A DNA stretch of 64,000 bases, taken from Caenorhabditis elegans. Taxonomy: Eukaryota > Nematoda > Chromadorea > Rhabditida > Rhabditidae. A model generated the notes under the pieces. That model was not told where the DNA came from. It worked only from the letters and a program-made list of their open reading frames with translations, and did not search any database. Made by a program: the position numbers and the translations under genes. The stretch lies in the NCBI RefSeq assembly GCF_000002985.6, contig NC_003282.8, forward strand, positions 7,812,001-7,876,000, read 5' to 3'. This document shows positions 1-10,613 of the stretch, one piece after another. Numbering within the stretch: position 1 is the stretch's first letter; every line of letters starts with the position of its first letter.

Positions 1-809
1 TGTTTCTTGTTTTAATTCTTTCCATGATTCTGAGCTTTGTTCTTGTTTAGTCGGCTCTTCAACTTCCCCTATTGGTACCAAATCTTTCCGTTTCGATGAA
101 ATCTCAATTCCACTTTTCAAAACCTTAACGGCAACATTCTGTGTATCGATTGCACTAATTCTACCCAACTCCCAAATATCAGACATTCCTTTCACAAGTA
201 CTAATCCTTCTTCCACAATAAATGAATAGTCCGGCACTTGGTAATCTTGAATTCTTTCAAGCTCCACAGAATATCCATGACTAAATCGGCAGTTTTCATT
301 GAATTTACATGAAGATGAGAGAAAATGTGTGCATGGTTTCATTGCAGAACATGTTGGATGAGAAAACAGTACACGAACACGCTTTGACGATTCAATTTCC
401 ATTATGATGGCTGTATGAAGTGAAAGAGATCGATCCGAATCATATGGAACCATGCACCGAGAGCCGAGAAGAGAATCTGAAATCAATTATTTTTCCGAGT
501 TTAAATTAATTTAAAACCCTGTTTTTTATAAAAGGTAATTCTTGAGAATAAGATTAGTTTTAGAAAAAAAACCAAATTTTTACCTGTCGATGTATCGTCA
601 ATTTCAGCTGAATCTTCATCTTGTTCATCTATTTCATCATCATCTGGAGATTTTTGAGTTTTTTCTTCATCTTCTTCCATCAAAGAAACGAGTTCCTCTA
701 AATCCATTTTAGTTTGTTCATATTCCACCCTAGTTTCTTCATTAGTCTCTTGAACAATCATTTCATCTATTCTTTTTATTTGATCTTTCAAATTTTCCAG
801 CTCAGACAT
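1..809 (-). CDS. zgpa-1: ZGPAT-like CCCH zinc-finger protein, C-terminal part outside window
   Basis: Partial gene; two exons seen, 584-809 (ATG at 807-809) and 1-476, joined in frame, reading open to the window edge. Residues 1-75 are a Glu/Asp-rich helical segment likely to form a coiled coil. A CCCH zinc finger follows, C124-x7-C132-x5-C138-x3-H142, ending CRFSHG, then a Tudor-like stretch containing LVKGMSDIWELGRISAI. This order matches ZGPAT, a nuclear CCCH/Tudor/G-patch protein; the G-patch would lie beyond position 1 and is not visible. The gene lies just downstream of cdgs-1 on the same strand: its ATG is about 117 bp past the cdgs-1 AATAAA, the usual spacing in a nematode operon. Candidate trans-splice acceptors are near 888 and 860. 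The family call is good; the symbol is from memory (C33H5.17). Confidence 0.82.
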
Positions 810-925
810 CTATTCATGAAGATTATGATTAGGTTTGCATAAGCTATATTACAAAAAATCTAAATAACGTAAACTCAGTGAATACAACTGTAACTTCGAG
901 AAAAATGTTTCAAAAAATAGGATAG

Positions 926-931
926 TTTATT
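926..931 (-). terminator. Poly(A) signal AATAAA for cdgs-1
   Basis: AATAAA on the minus strand, about 255 bases past the cdgs-1 stop and about 117 bases before the zgpa-1 ATG. It is the only clean hexamer I see in this gap. Confidence 0.6.
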
Positions 932-1185
932 AGGTACACACAGCTAAAATAGCCTAAAAAGATGGTGGAATCTACAAAATTTGGGTTTATATAAGGCTCA
1001 CAACCATATTTTTGTTTGTCAATGGGAAGAAGTTGGTGGAAATTTGAACAAAAAAATGAAACAGGACTGGTTAAAGCGTAGGAACAGGACAGAGAATGGT
1101 AGTGAATGGGAAAAAGGAATGACTAGACAAAGAGAAATTCCATTTTTGAGATGCATATGGAATGAAATGATGCAGTTACAGATCT

Positions 1186-3733
1186 CTAGATTAATCCAGT
1201 TTTCGATAGTTCTGATTGAAGAAGATTAAAGATGTTAAGTTGATCTTGTGGTTCGAGTGTCATGATTTGTTTAAGAAGTTTTGAAGCATCAGGAACACGA
1301 ATGAAACTATGAATATAAACCATTACAAATGTTCCCATTAAAAGTTGGCAATCGAATCGATCCATCAGTCCTCCATGTCCGGGAATGACATCTCCAAAGT
1401 CCTGAAAAGACTTTGATTAAAATTTTAATGTTAAAATCCAAAAAATGAAATAAAAACTCACTTTAATCTTGAAAGCTCTTTTGAATCCACTAGCAAAGAA
1501 ACCACCGAATGGTCCCAGAATCGAAGCGAACAAACTCAATGCAATACTGTGAAAAACGAATGGACACAGTTGGATAATTGGCTCTTTTCGTAAAATTTTA
1601 TAGACAAATGAGAATGGACGTGGAACTGGATAATCTTGAAGTTGGAATGCCAATGGAATTGTGCAATTTGAGCTATCAGTCTGATAGTGTTGTACTGGAC
1701 ACACGAAGAATGGACGATTGTAAAGAGCCAGGGAGAGCTGAAAATAAATAAAAAAATTCTTATAATATATTGAAGCTTTGTGTGCTTTTGTTGATGTATT
1801 TGGGTTATTAAAAAAAATATTTTTATCGAAAAACTGATGAATATTCAGCAACCTCGGTGGTTTGAAGTTACAGTAATTAAAAAAAAATTTCGGCTGGCAA
1901 TACAATTTTTTGTTGATATAATTTTAGAAATAAAAAAAACCTACGAGAATTCCGAAAACAACCGTTGAAAAAGCTCCTCCAATAAAACCTTCCCATGTCT
2001 TTTTTGGTGATAGCTTTATAAGTGGCGTTTTTCCCCAAAAGAATCCAAACATGTATGACATAATATCACAACAAATTATCATTGCAACTGGAGCAAGGAA
2101 CCAGATAAGTCCTTGGAAGATATTTTGAATGATGAAAAACGATTGGCTCACAATCAGGAGAAGTGTTAGGTGAGTCCATGCAAACTGGAAATTAATTGAT
2201 TTAAAAACATTTTCAGATTAAAATTCTTACCAATGAAAATTGTCTCATGTAGTATCCTTTACGAAGTGACAACACGAATGAAACAAATCCAATGCAATAA
2301 AGAGCAAATGAAACAAGTCGATGATAAGCAACCAGGAAATGCAAGAAATTCTGAAACATCAAGATAGTTATGAAAGTAAAAGTCTAAAACCTACATCTTT
2401 CTTAAGAACAATTCCCCAATAATCAATTAAACTTTCACCGAAGAAGAAATAATTGCTTGTGAGCAAGAAATACCACGAAAGAGCACGGAACCATGGAAAA
2501 TCGTAAAGACGATACACAGCTAATCCAATTGAGATTATTTCTTGGAAACATTTGAATTGGATCAGGAATACCTAAAACTTTTATTATTTGTTATCAGTTT
2601 CAATATTTAAGATTTCTGTACATTTATGTATGTTCCTGTGATGCTTGTATTCTGATTACATTGTTGAATGTCGTTTTGAAAAAAAGTGTCACTATGATTT
2701 TTTCAAGTAGGGAAAATTTTTTTCGAAAAATAACAAAATGTTCGATTTTTTCGGCCACTTTTCCGGGTAAATGCGAAAAATGTATTTTCCGCGAAAAACA
2801 AGAAAAGAATAACGAAAAAAAACCAAAAACCCCCAACCCTAATCAAGGCTGTCCTCTTTCGGTTTTTTTGTGTGTGCTTTTCTTTGGTTTTTCAGACCAA
2901 GAAATACATTTTTTTGTTGGTTTTTTTTTAGCGTTTTGGAAAAATTAAAATTTTGTTTTTTGATCAAAAATGTTTTTTGGTGACAACCCTGATGATGTAT
3001 ACACTGTAATGTGGCGCTATATTTTTTTTCAAAGAACAATTTGCAATTTTCGTAAAATTGTAGTACTTTCTACCAAAATAACAGTTCCAGTTTTTGCAAA
3101 AAGTTTAAAAAAGTTAAATTTACATACCAGAAACATGAGCCAAGTGGCACCACGAGTAACAATAAACGTGAAAGTTGAAATCATGATGATGGAAAAAAGT
3201 CCACGAACGACCCAATTTCTCCATCTTGGTGGTAATGCCTCGAGCATTGAATCAGCGAATACTCCAAGACTACCCTTATCCTGTGGTATTGCCTGTGTTA
3301 GCCTCTCCAATCTATAATTGAAAATTTAAAAACTCGTTGAATTTCCATTATTCTTCAATCAATTCCATTTCTTTTCACTTTTCAAACCACAAACGATGAT
3401 ATTTAAAAGATTGAGTACTTTTCGAACTACACATTATACAAAACCAAAACACAACAAATTCATGACTCACTTTTCTTCTTTATTTTTTGAACCAGCATCA
3501 CTAAAATGAAACGTCAGTTTAGTTGAAAAGTTACATAACCCAAAATTATATTTTTGTGTACTTTAAACTGTAACTAACCTGTCTTCATCTTGCAAAATGC
3601 CTTCCATATCACTTTCATCACTTGTCGGTCGAGCATCATCTCGAGCCGGTGCTCTCAGTCGTTCAGTTACAGGTGATTCCGGTGCTCGACGTTGTCGAAC
3701 ATCGGCATTTTCAGCCGGCGGTTGATCGGACAT
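1186..3733 (-). CDS. cdgs-1: Phosphatidate cytidylyltransferase (CDP-diacylglycerol synthase)
   Basis: Makes CDP-diacylglycerol from phosphatidic acid and CTP at the ER membrane, the precursor of phosphatidylinositol and phosphatidylglycerol/cardiolipin. Eight exons: 3579-3733, 3471-3500, 3128-3311, 2395-2571, 2231-2350, 1945-2184, 1462-1737, 1186-1401; all phases agree, giving 465 residues (about the length of human CDS1/2). The first ~60 residues are polar; several membrane segments follow. [10 protein letters not shown] and the C-terminal family signature (about residues 385-411, [10 protein letters not shown] then [17 protein letters not shown]) carry the catalytic Asp and Lys residues intact. 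A TTTTCAG acceptor abuts the ATG, so an SL1 leader is likely. Intron 3 (2572-3127) is large and T-rich. Probably first gene of a two-gene operon with zgpa-1. Symbol from memory (C33H5.18). Confidence 0.95.
2572..3127 (-). other. Large low-complexity intron 3 of cdgs-1
   Basis: 556 bp dominated by T-runs and short CGAAAAA/TTTTTCG units in both orientations. Open frames here overlap on both strands and look like by-products of low complexity. No coding or RNA signal is convincing. Confidence 0.6.
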
Positions 3734-6262
3734 CTGAAAAATTTTTTAATTACATTTAAAAAAAATATATTGTGGAAACCAGAGCTTTTCAGAAACGGTT
3801 GAGATCGCAGATAAATCAAAGATACAAATATACAGAAAATGTTTTCTAAAAAAAATAGGACAAATATGTCCAAAATGAAATACAAAATATAGAGAAAAAG
3901 AGGCGGAGAAGACCCCGTGCAAGTAACACGAGGGGTAAACAAGACGAATGGAATTTTTAGAGACGCAAGAGATACGTGGTAATAGAGATTGAAGTTGGAG
4001 AAGAGACATAGACATGTTGACGCTGGCGACAACAGCCTGATTTGATCGTGCGCACAGCGAGAAAACTCTCAAAATTTTATTACTTACGAAAGTGAATAAA
4101 TGACAAATCGCAATTTTTTTCGGACCTCATCAATTTCAACAAAAAGCAAAAATTTGTAATCTTGAAAAAACCATATATAATTTTAACACAAAAAACTCGT
4201 GAATATCAATTTAAAAAAGTATTCCGAAAAAAGTTTGGCTTAAGCTTGAGGTCAAGAATTTCTAAAAAAAAACAATTATGCTGCTCATGTGGCTAAATAA
4301 TTAAGAATATAACTTTTTAAAAGATATTCATCAAAAGAAAGACTATTTGAACACAAGTGTTGTAATTTTCAATAATGGATTCATTGAAAATTGTTAAACT
4401 AATAACTACGAGTTTTCGAGTGTGTTGATCAATAAAACTGAAAAAATACCCAATTTAAGTGTTTTTGCGTCTGAATATGCTGCAATAAATACAGAAAAAT
4501 CATGAACAAAACTTGGAAATTCGTGAAAATCAAAAAAGTTTTGCAAAAAAATTAATTGTTTTGTTGTCCGAGTGGAGTACACCACCGTGTGGCCTAGGAA
4601 ACTCTTGCGCGGAAGTTCAAATTTTAATTAGCTGCACATGCATTATTCGGGAAGTTTTAAGCCTCATAACTTACGTTTGGAATATTTTTATAACGTTTTT
4701 GCATCTATATTGCATTTTGAATGCATACATTTTAATTTTTTTAAATGGTATTTCCCCAAAACCATCACTCCACTATGTGCAAGAAAAAGTTGAAAACTAC
4801 TTTTGCTGTTTCAAAATCAATGCTCTATCGATAAGTCTCGTGCCAACAAAACGATCGAAAAGCACATAAAAAAAGAGAAATGTTTGTGAATGACCTCGAT
4901 GCCTAGATGAGTCTAACATATGTTTTTTTTTTGAAAATGTGTGGGAGGCAACGGAAACGAAAACAGCTGTTGATAATCTTCTACACTCTGAAACAAAGCT
5001 TTTGCAAAAATCTCAATTCGTTCAAGTCGGCGATAAAAAGTGATTTATTTAGTGATGTCAGTATATACTGCGCATATATTTACACATGTGAGAAAGGAAA
5101 GAGAGATTGTAAGAGAAGCCAAACGAAAAAATATTGATGCTTCGAGCTAGCGCGGAAAAACGGAGTTGGTTGCCATGAAAAAATTGTAGAAGGACACGCG
5201 AAAAGTAGCGCGATTCCTTGAGAGCAAAAAGAAGACTAATGAAAAAATTGATTGAAAAAGGGAAAAAGAAAGGATGCTTGACTGCTCACCGACAATTACG
5301 ACGAATAGATTGTGACTGCTTCGTGGGAAAAAAAAAGAATTGGAGAAGTTGGAGAAATGCAAATAAAAACATTTTTCAGGGGATACTTATCGAAGTATTG
5401 TATTCCTCTGAAAGAAATTAATAAATCAAAGTATCAACTAAAAAACCATAGATCATAGCATTTACTTCTAGAACTTATAGAATTTATTTTAAATATAGGA
5501 TCCACTGGGTGAAATGGTGCAGACAAACCGGACGCACCGTTTTCCAAATTTCTCTGAACAGAAATATTCCAAATTTAATTTGGCGCTGGCAACATGCTCT
5601 GCCTATGTACATTGGTAATAAAATTACAAAAAAAGATGAAATTTCAAAATATTTGGTTTACGACATGAACATGAATGTATGCGTTTGTGAAGATTTTTTT
5701 GAACAGATCTATTGGGTTATTTGCCATATATTCCATTTGCAATATGAATATTGAAATTAATGTTATGGTAAAATTTATTGGAGAAACTATAACATACAAT
5801 TTATATAATCATACTACAAATAGGAAGAACAGAAGTAACAAGCACCTGTTTTGACTTGACACTGACCCACTAACGACCATGAAATCTTGTCAACGGCGTC
5901 CATCTTTTTCCTCTCTGATTTCTCATCGTCTCTCTTCCCATGTCTAATATCTCACCTACATCTGTTCCAGAATCGATGCGGAGCTGCTCTGAGCTCTTTT
6001 CTTCTTTTCCTGACTGCGTCTCGTATAGCTTCAGCTCCCTCTCGTTTCTCTAATTCATCTAAGTCTTACACACTATTTCTACTCCATTTCTCTGTCAATA
6101 GTTCGTATCCCCGCATTTTCCCTTGTCTAATGTCTACTGGAGAACCCCCTCTTGCCTGCTTTTCACTTTACGCAACCTCTTTTCATTTTCAACCATTTGA
6201 GTACTCTTTTGGCTTTTACTTAAAATACACCGGATATTAGTTTTTTACAGAGATTTGGCAAA
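3734..6262. promoter_or_regulatory. Divergent intergenic region between cdgs-1 and ric-3
   Basis: 2.5 kb between head-to-head genes, so it must hold both promoters. The part near ric-3 (about 5900-6130) is pyrimidine-rich on plus. 6241-6250 is TTTTTTACAG, a trans-splice acceptor 12 bases before the ric-3 ATG. About 4584-4615 resembles a dispersed C. elegans repeat (contains GTGGCCTAGGAAACTC). No open frame here looks like a gene. Confidence 0.55.
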
Positions 6263-8746
6263 ATGCCAAAAACTGAACGGCGTCGTGATAGAGATCGAGA
6301 CAGAGATCGAGAAAGGAGAAACAGACGAAAAAGGGATGATAGTTACGATGATTACGATGAAGAAGGTGGAATATCAGGTTAGACAACTATACAAATAGAG
6401 ATTCAAGAAGAAAAAGTGAACCCGTTCAGTCTTACGTTTACTCCAAAATTTGATAATTTAAACTAGAAAAGTTTTTATAGTAAAAGTTGTGGGAATTCAT
6501 GTTCTCAGAAAGTTTTATATTTGACTAGAGACTACCATGAGAAATTAAAGAAAATAAATTGTATTTTTTTTAATGTTTCATTCTGCGCTTTTTGGGAGTC
6601 AAATATATAATTTTCAAAGTAAAACTGATATGAAAAAAATTATAAAAGTTATAAAAAATTTAAACTTTATGATAAATTTTCGATAGCCTATTTTGAATCC
6701 TTGCTAGCCATTATTTACCTACAAAGTTAGTATTTCATGTAGAACATTTCAAGAAATTGTAGATCATTTCAAACAAAATTTTTTGGGGTACCAAAGCTTT
6801 TTTTTGGCAAACTCCGAGTGTGGCTTTTTTTGAAATCTTGAAAGTATTGCTAGTATTGGCAGTTTTTTAGTATAAATGCATGCATGAAAGTATAAAATGG
6901 TCAAATATCATAATCCAAAAGCTGGTGTAAACTGGCAAATTTTCAAAAATGCGCACTTATAACAGTAACTTCGAGCTTTTTTGCCAAGAATTGAATGGAC
7001 TCATGGAATGTTTTAGAATACAAAGAAGTTAAACGTAGATATACTAAATATCTCGTATCTCGTATACTAAATATTTTTTTCTGCCAAAATTATGATAGGT
7101 GACAACTGACGTTCCCCACTTTTTGACATGCAATTTAAAAAAAATTTGACAGACAATTGGACATTTTAGAACAACATGAAATTAAGACTTTTAGCATTCA
7201 GAATGCAGTCAAAACATTTTAATTTTTCAGGATGGAAGCTTGGTTTAGTATTTGGAGTAATCGTTGTTTGCTTTGCAATGCTTTATCCAACACTTTTCCA
7301 TCCAATGCTAATGGGATTCTTGGGTCGTTCACCACCATCAAGTCCATCAATAAACCAACAACGTCCACCAATTCATCCAGCAATGGGTGGGGGAAGTGGA
7401 CAACGTCATCCAGGTGGTGGTGCAGATGTACATCCAGCAATGAGAATGGCTCAAGCACAAGCTGAAAGTCAATCTGGTGGATCAAAGGGAATGTTCACAT
7501 GGATGTTACCTGTATATACAATCGGAGTTGTTTTATTTCTTTTGTATACGCTGTTTAAATCAAAAGGAAAGAAATCAAAGCGAAAGAAGAGAAATTATTT
7601 TGATTCTGAAGACGATGATGATGAATCTGAAAGTGAGACTAAATATGGCGGAAAATTTGGTAAAAAGAAGCTTGAAGGACTTCAGAAAAGGCTTCGAGAG
7701 ACTGAAAGTGCAATGTCTAAGATTTTAGAACAACTTGAATCAGTACAAGCTGGCGCTAATCCTGTCGACTTAGATGCTGCCGATAAGGTAAATGTTTGCA
7801 CAATTTCTCGTTAGTTATAAAATATTTAGAGTAAAAATACAAAAGTTTAAAGTTCTCAAATAACTTGAATCTCATATTTCAAATTCAGAAATATTAAGTT
7901 TGAGACGAAAAAGTTTTTGGTTCAATTTGATGAAAAATTGTGTAGATGTTTCTGTAAACTGTTTCTAATTTTTGCAATATACCACAGAATATTTAGAAAC
8001 TAAAAAGATGGTGGAATTTCAATGAAAAACTGAAATTTGGGAGGTGCCTACGGGGAGCTTAAATTTCGCAACGATTCTTCTGCTGAGTCATCTACTTGCG
8101 AATTTCGTAACTTTTTACAAAATTTAGAAAAGAAAACAACTGTTTATCCTTTTTTGAAATATTTAAGTAGTTTAGAGTTTTTATTTAAATTCTCACATGT
8201 GACAGTAACTTCTAAAAATATATCATGACAAGACACTACAAAAATTTAAAAAAAACTCTTTCCACAAATTGTATATTTTAGAGGTCGGAACAACTTGAAG
8301 AAGATCCATCAGTTAAAGAAGCAGTTGGATTAACTGAAACCAATGAACAATACATAAAAGATCTTGAGGTTGCACTGAAAGAGTTTCAGTCCTTGTCAAA
8401 AGAATATGATAAAGCGAAAATGAAGAAACTGAAAAGAAAAGATTCTTCGAGTGACGAAGATGAAGAAGACGAAGAAGAGAATAGCTCTGAATTGTCAGAA
8501 ATCGAAGAGGAAGAAGAGGAAGTTAAACCAGTGAAAAAGTCAAAATCATCCTCCCAATCAGTTGGAAAAAGGAAGAATCGACCAAAAAGCACATCAGAAG
8601 AAGAAGATGAAGGAGAAGAAGAATCACGAAAAGTTGCAGAAGATGCTGAAGAAGAAGGAATTGACATTGATTCTGAGATCCGAGAGCACGCGGAAAAGGA
8701 GAAAAAAGATAAAAATGTGCGAAGGCGGAGACCTAAAAAGACTTGA
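6263..8746 (+). CDS. ric-3: RIC-3, ER chaperone for nicotinic acetylcholine receptors
   Basis: ER membrane protein that promotes folding, assembly and export of nicotinic acetylcholine receptors. Exons 6263-6377, 7231-7787, 8282-8746 join in frame to give 378 residues, the length I recall for RIC-3. The N-terminus is Arg/Asp-rich with alternating RD pairs. Hydrophobic segment 1 spans about 42-61; a Pro/Gly-rich loop (71-124) follows, then segment 2 (126-147). A basic patch, acidic cluster and coiled coil (about 165-195) come next. Exon 3 adds a second heptad-like stretch and a long Glu/Lys/Ser-rich tail. The start follows a TTTTTTACAG acceptor by 12 bases, indicating SL1 trans-splicing. A poly(A) signal AATAAA lies at 8836-8841. 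Intron 1 is 853 bp and AT-rich, with no gene in it. Symbol from memory (T14A8.1). Confidence 0.96.
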
Positions 8747-9762
8747 ATTCTTCTAGATTTCTTTCACAATTTGATTGTAAAAATGAGTAAATTTGACATT
8801 TTTGTTATAATTTGAGATTCCATTAAAACCAGTAAAATAAAAAGAAAAACCCTCAAACCCTCAAATAATTGCCGCCACCTCTTTCATTTAATTTCAAAAA
8901 CCACGAGCCAACAAATTATAATAATTTGATATATTTCCACAAAATCTCGCCTTCATTGCGTGTATTTTATAATCATGGATACGGTATCCATATAGTTATA
9001 GTACACACACCTTCTCTTCCTCAACTTTCATTTCATTTTTTATTTAAACTCCGATATTTTAACAACAGTGTGTCAATTCAATTCAATTCATTTCACAAAT
9101 TGCCTTCTCTTTCTCTTTTTGATTATTCTATGTATGTGCCCAACCCTTATTTGCCTCATTTGCTTTTTGAAATGCAATAAACGATTCATGAATTTAGAGG
9201 AAAAAATTCAATTCAATTTGGTATAATATACATAATTAAAAAGGTAAGAGAAGAGGCTTTACTCCTATGGGGAAAAAATTACCAAATATCATAGTAAAAC
9301 TCTACAAAGTTTTCATTTTGTTCCAAACAGTGGCAATTACTGAGTTTTTGCCATTTTTTGAGGAAACTATAGAAATGTCGCACCCCTACAATGTTTTTTA
9401 AAACATAAGCAGACCATGACAGTCGAAAAAAAAAAATTTTTTTTGATCGTCGACTTCCAGAAATGAGCACTTTTTGAAAAAAAAAGATTTCAAAACATTT
9501 TTGTAAAATTGATATTTGGTTATTTTGGAACCATAGGAGTGGTTTTTAACAAGGTCCCCACTGGCTCCACTATTAATTGATATTTTCTACTGTTCAGAAA
9601 TTGAATGGAAAAGCTCAACGCCAAGGTGAGAGAAGCAGTGGTTCTAGTAGTAAATTGAATATAATTTGAAATAGTGAAAGTTCGTTTATTTTTCCAAAAG
9701 TAAATACAAAAACAAGAAATCGAATGATCAGAATGACAGAGGAATCAATCTGGATACCCGAA
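8747..9762. other. Intergenic region between convergent ric-3 and the small secreted protein gene
   Basis: Holds the ric-3 3' UTR (AATAAA at 8836-8841), the minus-strand poly(A) signal of the next gene (TTTATT on plus at 9685-9690) and a foldback element at 9261-9540. ATTCAATTCAATTC-type short repeats occur near 9075 and 9205. No gene seen. Confidence 0.6.
9261..9540. repeat. Foldback (MITE-like) element with inverted ends
   Basis: Ends are inverted: ACTCCTATGG (9261-9270) pairs with CCATAGGAGT (9531-9540), and ACCAAATATC (9281-9290) with GATATTTGGT (9511-9520), so the outer 30 bp of each side are largely complementary. Similar end sequence recurs near 38055-38115 and 41571-41640. It is non-coding and looks like a non-autonomous palindromic DNA element. 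Confidence 0.7.
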
Positions 9763-10613
9763 TTACATGGCAATGAGGTAGACACAGACAAGAACAAACA
9801 AAGAAGATACAAATGATGTTGCTGATGAAACTGGAGTCTCTGAAGATGTTGATGGCTCTTCAGAAGAGCTTGATGAAGTTTCTGATGTTGATGGTTGATC
9901 TTCAACAGCGCTCACAACAGTGGCAGCTTCAATTGGCTTCGACTCCTCAACTTCTGGCTCTTTGGATAGAACTGGGGTCTCTTCAGTGGTTTCTTCGGTG
10001 GTTTCTTCAATCTTTGGCTCATCGGAACTCATTGGCGCTGTCGAGGAAGAATCAACTGGAGCTTCACCAGAAGCTTCCATATGATGTTCATGGTGATCTT
10101 CTTCTTCTCCGGATGCTTCTTCTTCGAATTGAGCTGGAGTGTCATCTCCTGGTCCGAGTTCTGCAGTTGTTCCATCTGAAAATATTAAATGAGTAATTAT
10201 AACAAAGGTAAAACGAATTTTCGCGCACTTTTAAGAAGTTGTCAGAATTTTATATTATTTTACACAGTAAGAAATGCATAAATAATAACATTAAAAAAAA
10301 AAAATTTCAAAAATTTGATTTTTCACATTTCATTCTTGATTTCATAAAGCACATTGAACTGAAATATAGAATTTTTCGGAAGTAAGAGGTGTTCCAAAAA
10401 ATGATGAGTAATAAAAGCACACTGCCGCTAGAAAATTTACTAGGTTAATCCATTAATAACACATATTGACTAATTCTACAATACATTACCTTTCTGAAAC
10501 TCACCAATTGCCTCTGTCTGTGGTCCTGGAGCTCTCTCGTGTCGGAGACTTGGACTGGCAAGTGCTGAAATTGCAAGAAGTGCCAAGACGATCAATGATT
10601 TAGTGCTGCTCAT
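9763..10613 (-). CDS. Secreted Ser/Glu-rich protein, candidate chondroitin proteoglycan core
   Basis: Two exons: 10505-10613 and 9763-10175, 173 residues. Residues 1-19 form a clear signal peptide ending ISALAS. The body is acidic and Ser/Thr/Glu-rich with EASGEEED (Ser58) and EASGEAPVD (Ser72); acidic SG sites like these carry glycosaminoglycan chains in known worm CPG proteins. The C-terminus is hydrophobic (SFVSSLFVLVCVYLIAM), fitting a GPI signal or tail anchor after a Ser/Thr-rich stalk. A second in-frame donor would move the exon 1 boundary to 10490 and add five residues. TTTCAG lies one base before the ATG, so trans-splicing is likely. A minus AATAAA is at 9685-9690. Exact family not recognised; proteoglycan function is inferred from the two SG sites and topology. 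Confidence 0.78.

Noticed and set aside
5887-6240. 117-codon plus-strand open frame before ric-3
   Set aside because: Arises from the pyrimidine-rich ric-3 promoter, giving Ser/Phe/Leu-rich nonsense.
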